Shown here piece by piece: positions 27,201 to 36,200 of a stretch of DNA of 64,000 nt (position 1 is its first letter; the number at the start of each line of letters is the position of its first letter). The notes beneath the pieces were generated by a model that was not told where the DNA came from, searched no databases, and worked only from the letters and a program-made list of their open reading frames with translations. Made by a program: the position numbers and the translations under genes. Source of the DNA: Sphingosinicella sp041621755 (GTDB lineage Bacteria > Pseudomonadota > Alphaproteobacteria > Sphingomonadales > Sphingomonadaceae). The stretch lies in contig JBFKAE010000001.1 in the NCBI GenBank assembly GCA_041621755.1, positions 11,180 to 75,179 of the forward strand, read 5' to 3'.

Positions 27201-27545
27201 CCGGGAGCGCCTCAGGGCAGTTTCATCGTCCAACTCGACGTCGAGACGATGGAGAACACCAAGCTCGGAGAAGCGCGACCATTCTCGCGCGGCAGTTGGC
27301 ATCTGTTCACGCGCGCGAGCACTTCTGGCAAAATGCCGATGCTCGTGAGGCGCACCGATGGAAAGTCTTTTCAGGCATCATCTAGCGAAGTCACCTTCGG
27401 ACGCGTGGGCACCAGCATGAAAGATAGCGGCATTGAGCGATACCGCATCGTCTATGGCTCGCTGCGTCCAACCGCCCGCGCCGAACAGATCAATGTGGAT
27501 GCCGTCGAGCTTCTAGGCGACTTTCATAAAGTGCTGGGGAACTGA
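21255..27545 (+). CDS. Very large SF2 helicase with DUF1998 (DruE-like)
   Basis: About 2096 residues, the size of Druantia DruE helicases. The start MFNELGNLHRAL at 21255 (GGGGGTGG upstream) is preferred to an ATG at 21219. The P-loop TGTGSGKTET is near residue 112, DEAHLYRG near 336, ATSASF shortly after, and a second helicase domain ends CTTTMEVGIDIGSL and YQQRAGRAGRRGS near 1230. Several zinc-ribbon-like Cys pairs follow (CGHC...CVKC, CGKCG...CPAC, CPACG). The DUF1998 region near 1800 has DTAPGGAGF and the cluster CNCSSSCYKCLRS. Druantia and DISARM use DUF1998 helicases in anti-phage defence. It opens the inserted block and is 3 nt from the NERD-helicase gene. The specific DruE assignment rests on length and domains. 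Confidence 0.8.
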   Translation: MFNELGNLHRALSAYIEATYHISNPSLVDLRRSILDLPGTISQRAYLESTPIYQGDKKFADLAIPQVARDFLAHLGTKAGGRLVFDPPYPHQAEALEIIADPTGRCLLATTGTGSGKTETFLLPILMKLANEAATRPEQFTERAVRSIILYPMNALVNDQLGRLRRLFGAPSVRNWFTEQAGRPAKFARYTGRSLYPGQRTEDRNKRRLKSLNFYRDLERDAQTDEAVAAQIDQLRSLGRWPAKPADADGENGMTKWLGSGRRWIGPNQKFQRAIERPEDPELLLRHEVQDQPPDLLITNYSMLEYMLLRPIERSIFERTRAFFAANPDERLLFVLDEAHLYRGASGTEVALLIRRLRNRLGLTPDRMQVIATSASFSDGEAAKTFIGGLVGRDEDMIEVLRGKKHARLPSASGDAPLATALASCRTEQLKDVDPAQRIAALAPLLTFRRDALSANRLVVASSTPKTVEVTLVGVDASLEPVSETLYIDPHGSAQTSNSYLALTEFSGADGIRVGRSADRPDISIADGQTLIIRDGLQRAIHAALERLPVIGRLVNLTGGATTSSDPATKELQAPIALDAMGSLLFDGEMSAAVRSAATDALLELASYAKAEPEGPPLLAARVHALFRGLPGLWGCADEKCAVVPSGIAPGPTGMLYAQSTRECGCRARVFEIHTCRDCGVAYFNAFALNPSQPDFLWAEDIGDIDDLDGVVRPVQILLEDPGFDADKYCTSSFLDPLTGRVGSKSPDAREIWLPRPSKDVEPGHFEKCPHCEANGSQIMDHQTKGDEPFQELISVQLLDQPARVEATSPLKGRKSLIFSDGRQAASRLSGKLKNFSLQDSIRPLLLAGLRMLEERFGQPVPLGYAYPAILYACAKFDVNFRLPGAEHEEFARDLRKVRGFIRDEGDYAEFRDLADTLNKTHVKSVRAPLARVLANRHTGLLPLALGAPEAMLTENQKRRMAALPPPPVGSGTDDEKRQALLDLWLSQSLAAGSVLVEGTPSEWIDSTDGPALKRSSGRHTSLLEKLLTGRWHRAQFGANAKPDASWIDFLTTTFAQNHNAKGFFINAAKVRLRPESEVEWRRCGHCTLAQPANLLMGVTCVKCGKDTDPLNPRQDTVFRTRKYLYRKLVERLEAEGDQGYVPYPFVAEEHTAQLNDAGQDQAFSRAEWYELRFQDLDVPGPRGERAGAVDVLSCTTTMEVGIDIGSLTAVALRNVPPGRANYQQRAGRAGRRGSSLSTVLTFAGSDSHDQRFFADPQTMVGGPVPDPVLNLDNHEIVQRHAFALILSLFQQERIETPPTDGDAQASNIFESLGKLAEFRDPDPKGFTFAGLKVWLASNTALIDAALRDVIPPAAIEGDPDAFFASVPQKLLASLETVGAGTGEVELVAADPVITAEEGPTFDFGIEDYGGDADMFDTPADDTPAQEAHDTGEVNPEAPLKPQNLLDRLFTKAVLPRYAFPTDVVSFTVFDPSSTAYRAEIAYSPQAGLTQALSQYAPGREVWVDGRKFRSMAIYSSFQKDRINAYRAQRLYYECGKCGYAKLEDIDDTHRRGDTEDCPACKKKAGMGPAERWVVPVGFAHPHDEAFELAGDENPLPTRPTRAKLSAPQFEQQHELGKLDRADGSGFAAWASKQTLMVTNLGVRKPGAAETGFLYCPACGRTEPTGWSEGKLASSKPHPRPYPDHRKQPEFCDGRGRALVLGHEFLTDIALFSFKLAPELHVPAGSTAGRIVLTTIAEALSIAAAGLLDVDAADIGGGHRAALNEGGARGSEVEVFLYDTAPGGAGFVRAAARDPAALLKLALDLLEGCNCSSSCYKCLRSHKNRWDHADLDRYLGATFLRHVLYGERPWVPTAVEDRLLDLLATDLKDKGETVERPQPGELRLPNYGNRSLIISHPLIREKPGSERAHARGLSASDRYLDQLLVDRALPAAIIQALDASSTSIDDVPPFEWSETGVPVYRSLASLAGTGADLPVTAEFADIPGAPQGSFIVQLDVETMENTKLGEARPFSRGSWHLFTRASTSGKMPMLVRRTDGKSFQASSSEVTFGRVGTSMKDSGIERYRIVYGSLRPTARAEQINVDAVELLGDFHKVLGN

Positions 27546-27548
27546 GAC

Positions 27549-29288
27549 ATGGCGATCATGATACCCGATGTCGGCCCCGACCAGATCATCCACGGGTCCG
27601 AGCGCGACGTTTATATCGCGCTGCGCGATCAGTTGCCGGACGTATATCGCGTCGTCCATTCGCTGCCCTGGCTCCGCCCCAATCGCGATGCCATCGATGC
27701 GCCGCTGCGCGAAGGCGAGGCGGACTTTGTCATCTTCCATCCGGACTATGGGTTGCTCGTGCTCGAGGTGAAGGGCGGCGAGGAACTGTTCGCACGCGGC
27801 CAGCAATGGTTTCGCAAGCTGCCCAATCGCGACAAGCCAATTACCAATCCATTCGATCAGGCGCGCCGCAACATGCACGCGCTCACCAATGCTGTTGAAG
27901 AGCGGACCGGGGGGCGGCTCAAGTCGAACCGCTATGTCTATGGCTACGCCGTGGTCTTTCCACATGGCCGAGCCAGCGGCACGCTTCCGCTCGATGTGGC
28001 CGATCAGATCCTCATTGATGTCGACCGCATGCCGGAACTAGAGCGGATGATCGAGAAGGCCTTCAACGCCTTCCCGCAGAAGGTAGGCAAGCTACAGCGG
28101 TCTGAGTTCATTGAGATGCTCGACGTGCTATTACCGAAGTTCCAGATCATGCGTCCGTTGTCGCCGCAGATCGAGGCCGGCCGCGAAAAGCTGCTCGAAC
28201 TGACAGACAATCAGGCGCTCGCCTTCCGTGGCCTGTTCGCCAACCCACAATTGCTCATCGAAGGGGTCGCCGGCTCGGGCAAAACGCTGCTCGCTGTCGA
28301 GCGCGCACTCGCATTCGCGCGTCAGGGCATTCGATGCCTGCTGGTCTGCTACAATAAGGAGTTGGCGCAGTGGATCCGCGAGCAACTCACAGCCGATCCC
28401 GATCGAACTGAGATCGCCAAGCTAATTGATGTATTTCACTTCCATGCGTTGGCGGCAGGATTGGCGGAGGAAGCAGGTCTTCCGTTTGACATCCCCACGA
28501 GCCCAGCCGAACAGCGTCAGTTCTGGGATGAAGACGCCGCGACCATCCTTGAGGCGGCGAGTGCCAGCCTGTTCGCTATGGGCGAACCGCGCTATGGCGC
28601 GATCGTCGTCGATGAAGCTCAGGATTTCGCGGAACTTTGGTGGTACGCGTTGTTTCCGCTAATCGAGAACGGCGACAAGGGGCTGATCTTCGTGTTCATG
28701 GACCTCGCTCAGTCGCTGCGCGAGCACGCCAGCCCACCTCCATTCGATTTTCCCGCGCGGTTCTTGCTCAATGTGAATTGCCGCAACACCAAGCGCATAG
28801 CCCGCATGAGTGCTAACCTGGCCGCCCTCGAGACGCTATCGCCCGCCGGCGCTCCGACCGGGGTCGATGTGCGGATGCTCCGAGCCGCATCGCCGACCCA
28901 ACAGGCCGGGCTAGTCGCGAACGAGCTTCGCCGCCTGCTCGAAACCGAGAGACTCACGCCAGGACAGATCGTGTTGATCGGCCCGGCCGCTAAGGATCGG
29001 GGCAGTCTGAAGGGCATGAGCGAAGTCGCCGGTACGCGAATTGTAACTTCCGCAGCCGACTGGCGCGCCGGCAAGGGCGTGCTTTGCTCCACCGCGCGTT
29101 CGTTCAAGGGGCTCGAGGCGGATGTCGTCATTGCCTATGATCTGGCGGCACTGAGCCCTGGCTTCACCGCTGCCGACCTCTACGTCGCATGCAGCCGCGC
29201 CCGTCATGTGCTCATTTTGATCACGCATGATGAGCGCATCCGTGGCGTGCTCGAACAAGCCGAGGTCGCCAGTCGAAGCGATGCTTGA
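27549..29288 (+). CDS. NERD nuclease - SF1 (UvrD-like) helicase fusion
   Basis: 579 residues. The N-terminal NERD domain (about residues 10-130) shows the restriction-nuclease-type core GEADFVIFHPDYGLLVLEVKGGEE with D, E-x-K. The SF1 helicase begins with LIEGVAGSGKTLLAVERAL (P-loop near 239). It has VVDEAQDFAELWW (near 353), the NVNCRNTKRIAR segment, and a C-terminal CSTARSFKGLEADVVIAYD with the CSRARH motif. NERD-helicase fusions occur in defence islands and DNA processing. Here it follows the DUF1998 helicase directly and overlaps the next gene by 8 nt, so all three are likely one operon. Confidence 0.85.
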   Translation: MAIMIPDVGPDQIIHGSERDVYIALRDQLPDVYRVVHSLPWLRPNRDAIDAPLREGEADFVIFHPDYGLLVLEVKGGEELFARGQQWFRKLPNRDKPITNPFDQARRNMHALTNAVEERTGGRLKSNRYVYGYAVVFPHGRASGTLPLDVADQILIDVDRMPELERMIEKAFNAFPQKVGKLQRSEFIEMLDVLLPKFQIMRPLSPQIEAGREKLLELTDNQALAFRGLFANPQLLIEGVAGSGKTLLAVERALAFARQGIRCLLVCYNKELAQWIREQLTADPDRTEIAKLIDVFHFHALAAGLAEEAGLPFDIPTSPAEQRQFWDEDAATILEAASASLFAMGEPRYGAIVVDEAQDFAELWWYALFPLIENGDKGLIFVFMDLAQSLREHASPPPFDFPARFLLNVNCRNTKRIARMSANLAALETLSPAGAPTGVDVRMLRAASPTQQAGLVANELRRLLETERLTPGQIVLIGPAAKDRGSLKGMSEVAGTRIVTSAADWRAGKGVLCSTARSFKGLEADVVIAYDLAALSPGFTAADLYVACSRARHVLILITHDERIRGVLEQAEVASRSDA

Positions 29289-30276
29289 AGCGCTGACACC
29301 CGAAACACTGCGTTCAAGGCTGCGGTTCTCCAGTGATCCCGATGGCAGCCCAGTCGTCACGTGCGTAGCCGACGCCGCGCGAGCCTGCGTGCGGGCTTGG
29401 CGGTCGCCGGCGCGGGCACGCGTGACGGCCTATCTGCATCGCCAATTCATCGCAGCCGGCTTCGCCGAGGATCTGGTGCGCGCACGCGTCAGCGATGTCG
29501 TCGACGCACTGATCGACGTTGGAGATGTGACGCCGGTGCGTCTCGGCGGAAAGATGAGCCTCGTTTTGTCTCGGCCGCGCTGGATCGCCGTCGCACCCGG
29601 CGACTTCGCCTTCCTTGGCAAGGACGATGCGGAGACGCCGATAGCGAGCGTTCTGGATGGATATGTGCGCCGTTCAGCTACGCTTGCAGACTATGCCAGT
29701 GCAGAGGACTTCGTGTCGTTCATGGGTGCGCCTGGCTATCGTCGCCATCTTGCCCGTCGAACCAGCGGCAGAGGCGAGGGCGCGCTCAGTGAATTCTGGG
29801 CAACGCTAACCTCAGCGCTTCGCCATGACGGCCAGCCGCTCGACGCCTCCCACATGCGCGCGGTGGTTAATCCACCGGGATCTCATGATGGCTATTTCGG
29901 TCAGCACAATCAACCGAGCGTTTCTGGGAGATGGAAAGTCGGCGCACCTGACGGAACTTGGTGTGGCGTGCGGCCGGGGCGCAACCAGAACGAATGGCAC
30001 CCGATCCTCATAGGCGTGTCAGGAAGTGAGGTTCAGTCGCTCGACCTGTTTGACTGGGATGAGTGGGCCTGGGCTTTACTCGCGCGCGGGTCCGCGCTCG
30101 GCGCTCCAGAGCGATCGGAATGGAAGTCTGGTATCCTGTCGTTCCAGCACCCGGTCCCGGCACAGTATCTTCGCGCGCTGCGCCTTCTTTCGCTTCCAGG
30201 CGACAAGCGATGGACATGGACTATCAACGATGGTGCCTATGCGGCGTTTTCGCTTTGGCAAGAAACCGCTCTCTGA
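29281..30276 (+). CDS. Unrecognised protein with winged-helix-like N-terminal half
   Basis: 331 residues starting at an ATG inside the previous gene's last codons. Residues about 40-110 look like a winged helix (VTAYLHRQFIAAGFAEDLVRA, VSDVVDALIDVGDVTPVRL, then a hairpin). The C-terminal half has many Trp and Gly residues and may be beta-rich (NEWHPILIGVSGSEVQSLDLF, SEWKSGILSFQHP). I do not recognise the family. Coupling to the NERD-helicase and DUF1998 helicase genes suggests a subunit or DNA-targeting partner. Its stop is 3 nt from the convergent SNF2 gene end. Confidence 0.7.
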   Translation: MLEALTPETLRSRLRFSSDPDGSPVVTCVADAARACVRAWRSPARARVTAYLHRQFIAAGFAEDLVRARVSDVVDALIDVGDVTPVRLGGKMSLVLSRPRWIAVAPGDFAFLGKDDAETPIASVLDGYVRRSATLADYASAEDFVSFMGAPGYRRHLARRTSGRGEGALSEFWATLTSALRHDGQPLDASHMRAVVNPPGSHDGYFGQHNQPSVSGRWKVGAPDGTWCGVRPGRNQNEWHPILIGVSGSEVQSLDLFDWDEWAWALLARGSALGAPERSEWKSGILSFQHPVPAQYLRALRLLSLPGDKRWTWTINDGAYAAFSLWQETAL

Positions 30277-30279
30277 CCG

Positions 30280-33252
30280 TCAGTCGAGTGTCAACACCAT
30301 GAACTTATACTCGTCGTAGCGAGGCAGAGCCAAGGCGGCGAACAGGCCGTCGAGCCGCGCAAGGCGGACGTCACGGGCATGGATCGCCATATCCCGCGCG
30401 TTACGGATTGCACGAAAACGACTCCGCGCGAATCCCTGCTCACTGGTCTCCATGCCTTGAGCGGTCGCGTCATCGAGCAGCGCTTGTCGTGCCGCGATCA
30501 GGTCGTCTGCCTCGCAAGTGATGAGATAGCGACGGCTGGCGATAATCTGCTTAAGGTCGGGGCATTCGGCGAGGGATGCCTGGTGCCGCTTTCTATGTTC
30601 TTCCAGAAGGACGACACTGCCCGCGCCCTGGGCCGCCTTGATATCCTGGTTGAACGGCGCGCGTTGCCCAGTCGCCAGCACGATTTTTTCTCCGCGAGCG
30701 CTCACATCCCATGGTGTAAACAGGGCATCGGCATGATCCGGCGTGGCGAGCGTCCAGGCTCCACGATCAAACTTGGCGGCAAGCACATCAAGGCGGGACG
30801 TGAACAGGCTGTTTAGCCAGCGACGATCGGCACGCAGTTCCTCTTCCATCGATTGGATCGCGTCCCAATAGGGCTTTTGCTCCTGTCGTGTCCGCGAGTC
30901 CTGCAGAAGTTGGACAATATGGCTGCGATCGAGATCGCCGAAATAAAGCTCGCCGGGCACCCAGCTAAGCACTGCAACGAGATAGGCCCCGCGGCATTCT
31001 TCACTGGCCAAGGTATGGCCGTCCGGGATCTTGACACGCAGACAGGTCGGCACCTTTTTTCCGATCTTCGCCCATTCACTGACCAGGGTGTCGTGGACAG
31101 GGTCGCCATGATCGAGGAAGTTGAGCGGCGTCGCCGAGTTCTCGTCGAGATAGACCGTTGGCACCGGCGGGGATTCAAGTGAACGGCGGCTATCGAGATA
31201 TGCGTAGCGCTGACCGTCACGCGGATCGAGGCCAGGAAGCGGGAATCGCGGTTCGGTAGGGCCTGTCGCATAGGGCGAGCGATAATAATGTAGCATTCGG
31301 AACGTCCGCGCCGGTTCGTCGGGGTCCTTGCCCTTCCATAGTCTGAGACCGTCGGCGCGCCCGATCAGCCGCATCCACCCGCGAAGACCCGTCTCGATCC
31401 GGACGATGGCCCTGCGTGCCGTCGAGCGTTCAAGCAGAGGCCCCAAAGCACCCGCCTGGTCGAACTGATCGGAGAGCGCGCGCGCCTTTTCCGTCGTCCA
31501 TGGCAGCGCCGTGGAAAGCGGCGTGACCAGCGCGTCGCCATTGTCGTTGGCGATATCGCGCGCTTCTTGAGATAGCGCTTGCCAGTTGACCGTATGCGGT
31601 GTGAGGGCGGCATCGACGATATGCTGGCCGACCACGTTGATCTCATCTCCGTCGAGCCGGATGCTGCGTTTGAAAATGGCGAAGTCGTCGAGCACCGAGA
31701 CCACGCGCTCATCAACCTGACCGCGCTGATAGATCGCGTAGATGTCGATCGTGCGTTCGCCGGGTTGATCCGCCAGCGCGGCGCTGCCCAGGCGATCGAG
31801 ACGGCCGATCCATTGTTCGACCGCGACCGGTGACCATGGCATACTGAAGAAGATGAGCTTGCGCGCGTGCTGGAGGTTGAGACCGACCTGCGCTACGTCG
31901 GCAGCGATCAGCAGTTGGTCATCGCCATCGATGAAACCGCCAATGCCGTCGTCATATTCCTCAAACAGGTCGACCAGATCATCGCTCGCAGAAGCATCGC
32001 GGTTGCGGTTGACTGCGAGCGACAAGGGGCGCCGCTTCCCACGCGGGCCAATCGTCGGCAGGAACTGCGGGATCATGCGCTCGAGATAGTCGACCGTCGG
32101 ATTATCTTCGGCGACGATGAGCACGGCCTCATCCGGATCCTCGTTCCAGATGTCGACCAGCAGGTCGATCGTAGCTTCAATCCGGCTGTCTCCATTGGCC
32201 GCTTCGAGGTGCTTGGCCGCCGCCGCCAGAAAGCCTTGCGGGTCGCGCTGATCGCGTCCGCGCAGGATGTTGATGCGCTCGCTCAAGGCGCGTGGCGACC
32301 GCAGCGCGACCTGGCCGAGGCGCGCTAGATCGGTCGCGGCAGCTCCGCGGCCAGCATGTCCGATGAATTGCCATACCTGGTCCTGACGTGCGACTTCATC
32401 AGAGGTAGGTTCGATCGCGATGCGGTGGAGTACGCGCTGGGGGAGCAGGTCTGGATAGTCACGACGATTGGTGTGGGTGACCCGCCGCAATATGCTGTGC
32501 GTCATCGCGGCCGTCGGTGCCTGCGCGCGCTCGGGCGGCATCATCAAGCCGGCGGCTGTCCAAGCATCAGGACCGCCAGCGCCGATCAGGGCGGCCGCCT
32601 CAGCTTCGCGCGCGCGCAGCGTCGCCTCGGGCGTGTCGGAGGTTCGCGTCGCAACCGCCATGCGTTCAGGCTCGAGAATGGCGAGCAATTGGCGGAACGC
32701 CTCGGCATCCTCGAGCTTGGGCGTCGCCGAGAGGAGCAGCAACTGACGAAAGTCGCCGGCGACATCGGTGATGCGCTGGCGGGCGTTGGCCTGGAGTCGC
32801 TGCAACTCGTCGACCACGAGCAGATCATAGATGTTGGGATCGATTTCGGTGACGGAACTCAACTGGTCATAATAGGCTAAACGGACATGGGCGCCGTTCT
32901 CCTCTTCCTCGGGCGCCCGGCCCAGCGGCGTGAAATGGCCGCGCGTCTGGCATTCAATCAGCCATTGTGGCGCGATATTGTCTGGCACGAGGATCAGCGC
33001 CCGGTGTCGCGGGTTCTGCAAGCGCAGCGCATTGAGGATCATCAGCGTCTGGACAGTCTTTCCGAGCCCGACCTCATCGGCGATCAGATGGCGAATTCGG
33101 CTGTCGGACAATATCCGCTGCACATTAGCGAGTTGATGGGGATAGGGCGCGGCGGCCACTCCTGTCGCGCCGCCAAGCCCCGCCACTTCGCGTTCGACAC
33201 GGCGGCGAACCGCCTGAACGCCGAGGCACAGATCGATATAGGGGTCGCTCAT
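30280..33252 (-). CDS. SNF2/RapA-type SF2 helicase
   Basis: 990 residues. P-loop ADEVGLGKTVQT (residues 58-69), Walker B variant DELQ (148-151) in place of DEAH, motif III LLLSATPKLED, and a C-terminal helicase domain with LNLQHARKLIFFSMPWSP and the arginine-finger region VEQWIGRLDRLG. The last 350 residues are an accessory region with no motif I recognise. The helicase core is closest in look to RapA/DrmD/DpdE-type enzymes that track on DNA in defence systems. The upstream 1013-residue gene overlaps its start by 4 nt, so the two proteins probably form a complex. Confidence 0.85.
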   Translation of the reverse strand: MSDPYIDLCLGVQAVRRRVEREVAGLGGATGVAAAPYPHQLANVQRILSDSRIRHLIADEVGLGKTVQTLMILNALRLQNPRHRALILVPDNIAPQWLIECQTRGHFTPLGRAPEEEENGAHVRLAYYDQLSSVTEIDPNIYDLLVVDELQRLQANARQRITDVAGDFRQLLLLSATPKLEDAEAFRQLLAILEPERMAVATRTSDTPEATLRAREAEAAALIGAGGPDAWTAAGLMMPPERAQAPTAAMTHSILRRVTHTNRRDYPDLLPQRVLHRIAIEPTSDEVARQDQVWQFIGHAGRGAAATDLARLGQVALRSPRALSERINILRGRDQRDPQGFLAAAAKHLEAANGDSRIEATIDLLVDIWNEDPDEAVLIVAEDNPTVDYLERMIPQFLPTIGPRGKRRPLSLAVNRNRDASASDDLVDLFEEYDDGIGGFIDGDDQLLIAADVAQVGLNLQHARKLIFFSMPWSPVAVEQWIGRLDRLGSAALADQPGERTIDIYAIYQRGQVDERVVSVLDDFAIFKRSIRLDGDEINVVGQHIVDAALTPHTVNWQALSQEARDIANDNGDALVTPLSTALPWTTEKARALSDQFDQAGALGPLLERSTARRAIVRIETGLRGWMRLIGRADGLRLWKGKDPDEPARTFRMLHYYRSPYATGPTEPRFPLPGLDPRDGQRYAYLDSRRSLESPPVPTVYLDENSATPLNFLDHGDPVHDTLVSEWAKIGKKVPTCLRVKIPDGHTLASEECRGAYLVAVLSWVPGELYFGDLDRSHIVQLLQDSRTRQEQKPYWDAIQSMEEELRADRRWLNSLFTSRLDVLAAKFDRGAWTLATPDHADALFTPWDVSARGEKIVLATGQRAPFNQDIKAAQGAGSVVLLEEHRKRHQASLAECPDLKQIIASRRYLITCEADDLIAARQALLDDATAQGMETSEQGFARSRFRAIRNARDMAIHARDVRLARLDGLFAALALPRYDEYKFMVLTLD

Positions 33253-36200
33253 TCTACCACCGGCGACGTGCCAGCGCGCAGCGCCGCATAGCGGATCGCC
33301 CGCGCGGAAAAGCTATCGGCAAGAAGGCGCTCGGTCGCCGCCTTCCATGACAGCCGCGCCGCGACGGCTGGCCGTGCGAACAGCCAATAGGCGGATTCGA
33401 CCAGATCACGATTCCACTGCCGCGCGTGATGGGGTGGCCGGTTTTTGCTGATCCAGTCGTGCAGCAGATCGACGACATCGTCGGGCAGCATCGATTCGAA
33501 ATCAGCGAGGCTCAGCGTGTCGCCAGCGTCGAGCGGCCGTAGCAGGTCGACCAGTCCAATGAGCGCTGCCTCCCTTGCTGCCGCACGCAGCGCCTTGTCC
33601 CAGTTCTCGCTGACCTCTCCGACATCGATGTCCTCATCGAGATCGAACGGGCACATATCGCCGACCGACTCAATGTCATCGGCGAGCGCAACATAAGCGT
33701 CATAAAAAACCTCATCGAGCGCGATGCCGAAGGTTTCATCGATCGGCTCACGACTCGCTTCCAACGTAATCCGCAGCCCTCGAGCGTCGATGAGACGGAT
33801 CAAGATGCGTTCAAGCAGCGAACGTTGCGCCCGCGACATCTGGACGTCGCAATAACCAACTCGCAAGCGAGCGCAGGCGGAGAGAAATGCGCCGACAAAG
33901 CTTCTACCATTGCGCTTGGCGAGTGCTGCTTCCTGCTGCGCCCAGATCTCACCGCAAAGTTGCTCGACCATCCATTCTTCGAGCTGCCGCACGATCTGGC
34001 CCCGCCGAAACTGGGTGACTGGATGATCCACGCCAGCGGCTGCCCAACCAATCAGAGCATCGACCGTGCGGCGACCATCGGCCCCCCGGTCGCGATTGCT
34101 GTCGAACTGGCGCAGCAGACGATCGGGTTTGCGCGCCCTTGGTGCGTCACCCCCACGCCAGATGCGGGGGCCAACGCAATAGCCGCCCGCCTGCAACGGT
34201 CGATCATGGCCGGCGCGAAACAGCCTTATATCGTCGACAGTCATCGAACTGGTCGCTGCCGCCAGCACGAGCGGTTGCTGGGGCTGGGCTGCGAAAATCG
34301 ACAGATTGCCGCTCTCATCGCTCGCGACGAGTTGCCCATCGGCAAGCTTTGTCCAGGTGAACGGTGCGGTGACCTGCTCAAAAGCAAACGACGCTTCTAG
34401 CAGCCCCGCAACGGTGACACATAGTTCGGCACGGCGCGCGCTCAGCAAACGCTCGACCGTATCGGTATCGAGCAAATGCTCCCAGATTAGATGATCGCCA
34501 CCGAACCGGCACGGCGTGTCGGGCAGGATTTCCCGCACGGTTTTGACCGCGCGGCCGTCACAGGAGAGCTTCAGTTCCAACTCGGCTTCCTGCACCGTCA
34601 CCCCGCTATCGAACCGCAGCGTGATTTGACGATCAGCGAGGTCCGCTGTCGAGGCTGTGCCCGCATCGATGTCGACCGTGAGCAGACTGAGGTCATCTTC
34701 GGCGGCGACCACCTCGAATAGCTGCTCCTCACTGGCGCCGTAGCGGAGGCGGTAAAGTCCGGGGTCAAACGCTGTAAATCCAGCCATCAGCGAGTCTGCA
34801 CCAGTCAGGGTCGACTGTTTGCCATCGGGGGTGGTCAACCGCGCCTCGCAACGGCCGCCTGGGGAATTTAGCTCAAATGCGATGAAGCTTCTGACATGAA
34901 AGCGGCGGATCGGGCGATGCTGCTCGACTTCGACATCGCCGATCCATGAGAAACGCGTTGTCTGGCGCACCGTGAACCCAAGCGAAGCGAGCCAGGCTTG
35001 GTTGGCCGGATTGGCTGCATCGAGTCGATAGCCGCGCAGTCCCGCGACGCGGCCAAGTTGTTCCGCATCGGGGGGCGCAATCTGTGCGGCGGCGACTAAC
35101 ACGATACAGTGCCCACTGTCGGCAATTGCCGCGCCGCTGCGCTGCAAAGCATCGCCCTCGTCGCTGAAATCGTAGAACAGCATCGGCGCCTCGGTCGCGA
35201 CGCGAAGGCTTCCCAGAAAATCCTTGGCCTCCTGCGCAATCGGAAGGGCAGCGACATCGGCGATTAGCGGGACCTCTGACCGGGGCAGCGCATCGAACTG
35301 CAGCGGTAGCGGGAAATCACTGAAGATATTCCGTCCCGGCACTGGCCGGCCATCACTCCAGAGGAAGGCGCGCCACCGCATCGCGTCGAGTGCGCTTCGG
35401 GCGGCATCGCGCGCTACCTGTTCCATCTGGGGTATTTTCAATGCGATAGCGAGTCGCTGCTCGACCATACGCAGGATCAGCGGCGCGAACTTAGGCTCAA
35501 TTTCTGCGCGGCGTTTCGGCCGCTGCCTGGGTTGTGCCTCCAGCGCCCTTTGCCGCCTACGCGCTTCACGAAGCGCGTTGTTGGCGCTCTCATCCTGAGC
35601 AAGATCCGCAGCAATGCGTTTTAGCGCTGAACTGGCGATACCATGGGCGCCGCTCGGCTGCAGAAGCTGTCGGATCACGGCTGCGGCAGTGTAATGATCC
35701 TCCAGCCAGGCGATCAGCCGAACGCCACCGGCCAGTTGCGCGCGATTGCGAATGGGAGCGATCAGCGCAGCGTCGCTAGCACCAAGATCAAGATGCGAAC
35801 GGACATCGCGGACTGCCCGCGCCAGCGACTGGTGCAATTCAATCGGCAAGATTGCATGGAGGACCGGCCAGGCAATGTGACAGAAGGCGAGATTCCATGG
35901 GGTCTCTGGCGGCTGGGCGAGACCAAGCCGCGCCACCGATTGGCGGAACAGCGTAGAAAGGGCCCCGCGGTCGCCGAGCGATGTCTGGCCTAATTGTTCG
36001 GCGAAGATCGGCCAAAAGTCGGTGCCTGTGCCACGATAAACATAGCCTATCTCGGTTGCCGCAACGAGCAGTGGCAGCGGGCGCGGCACCCACCAATGCG
36101 CCTCTATCGGATGCCGTGCGAGCGAAGAGCGTACAGTGGTGGAGAGCATCTTGAGGTCGGCGGCATCGAAATCATGTTCGAGCAGATAAACGGGCGCGTC

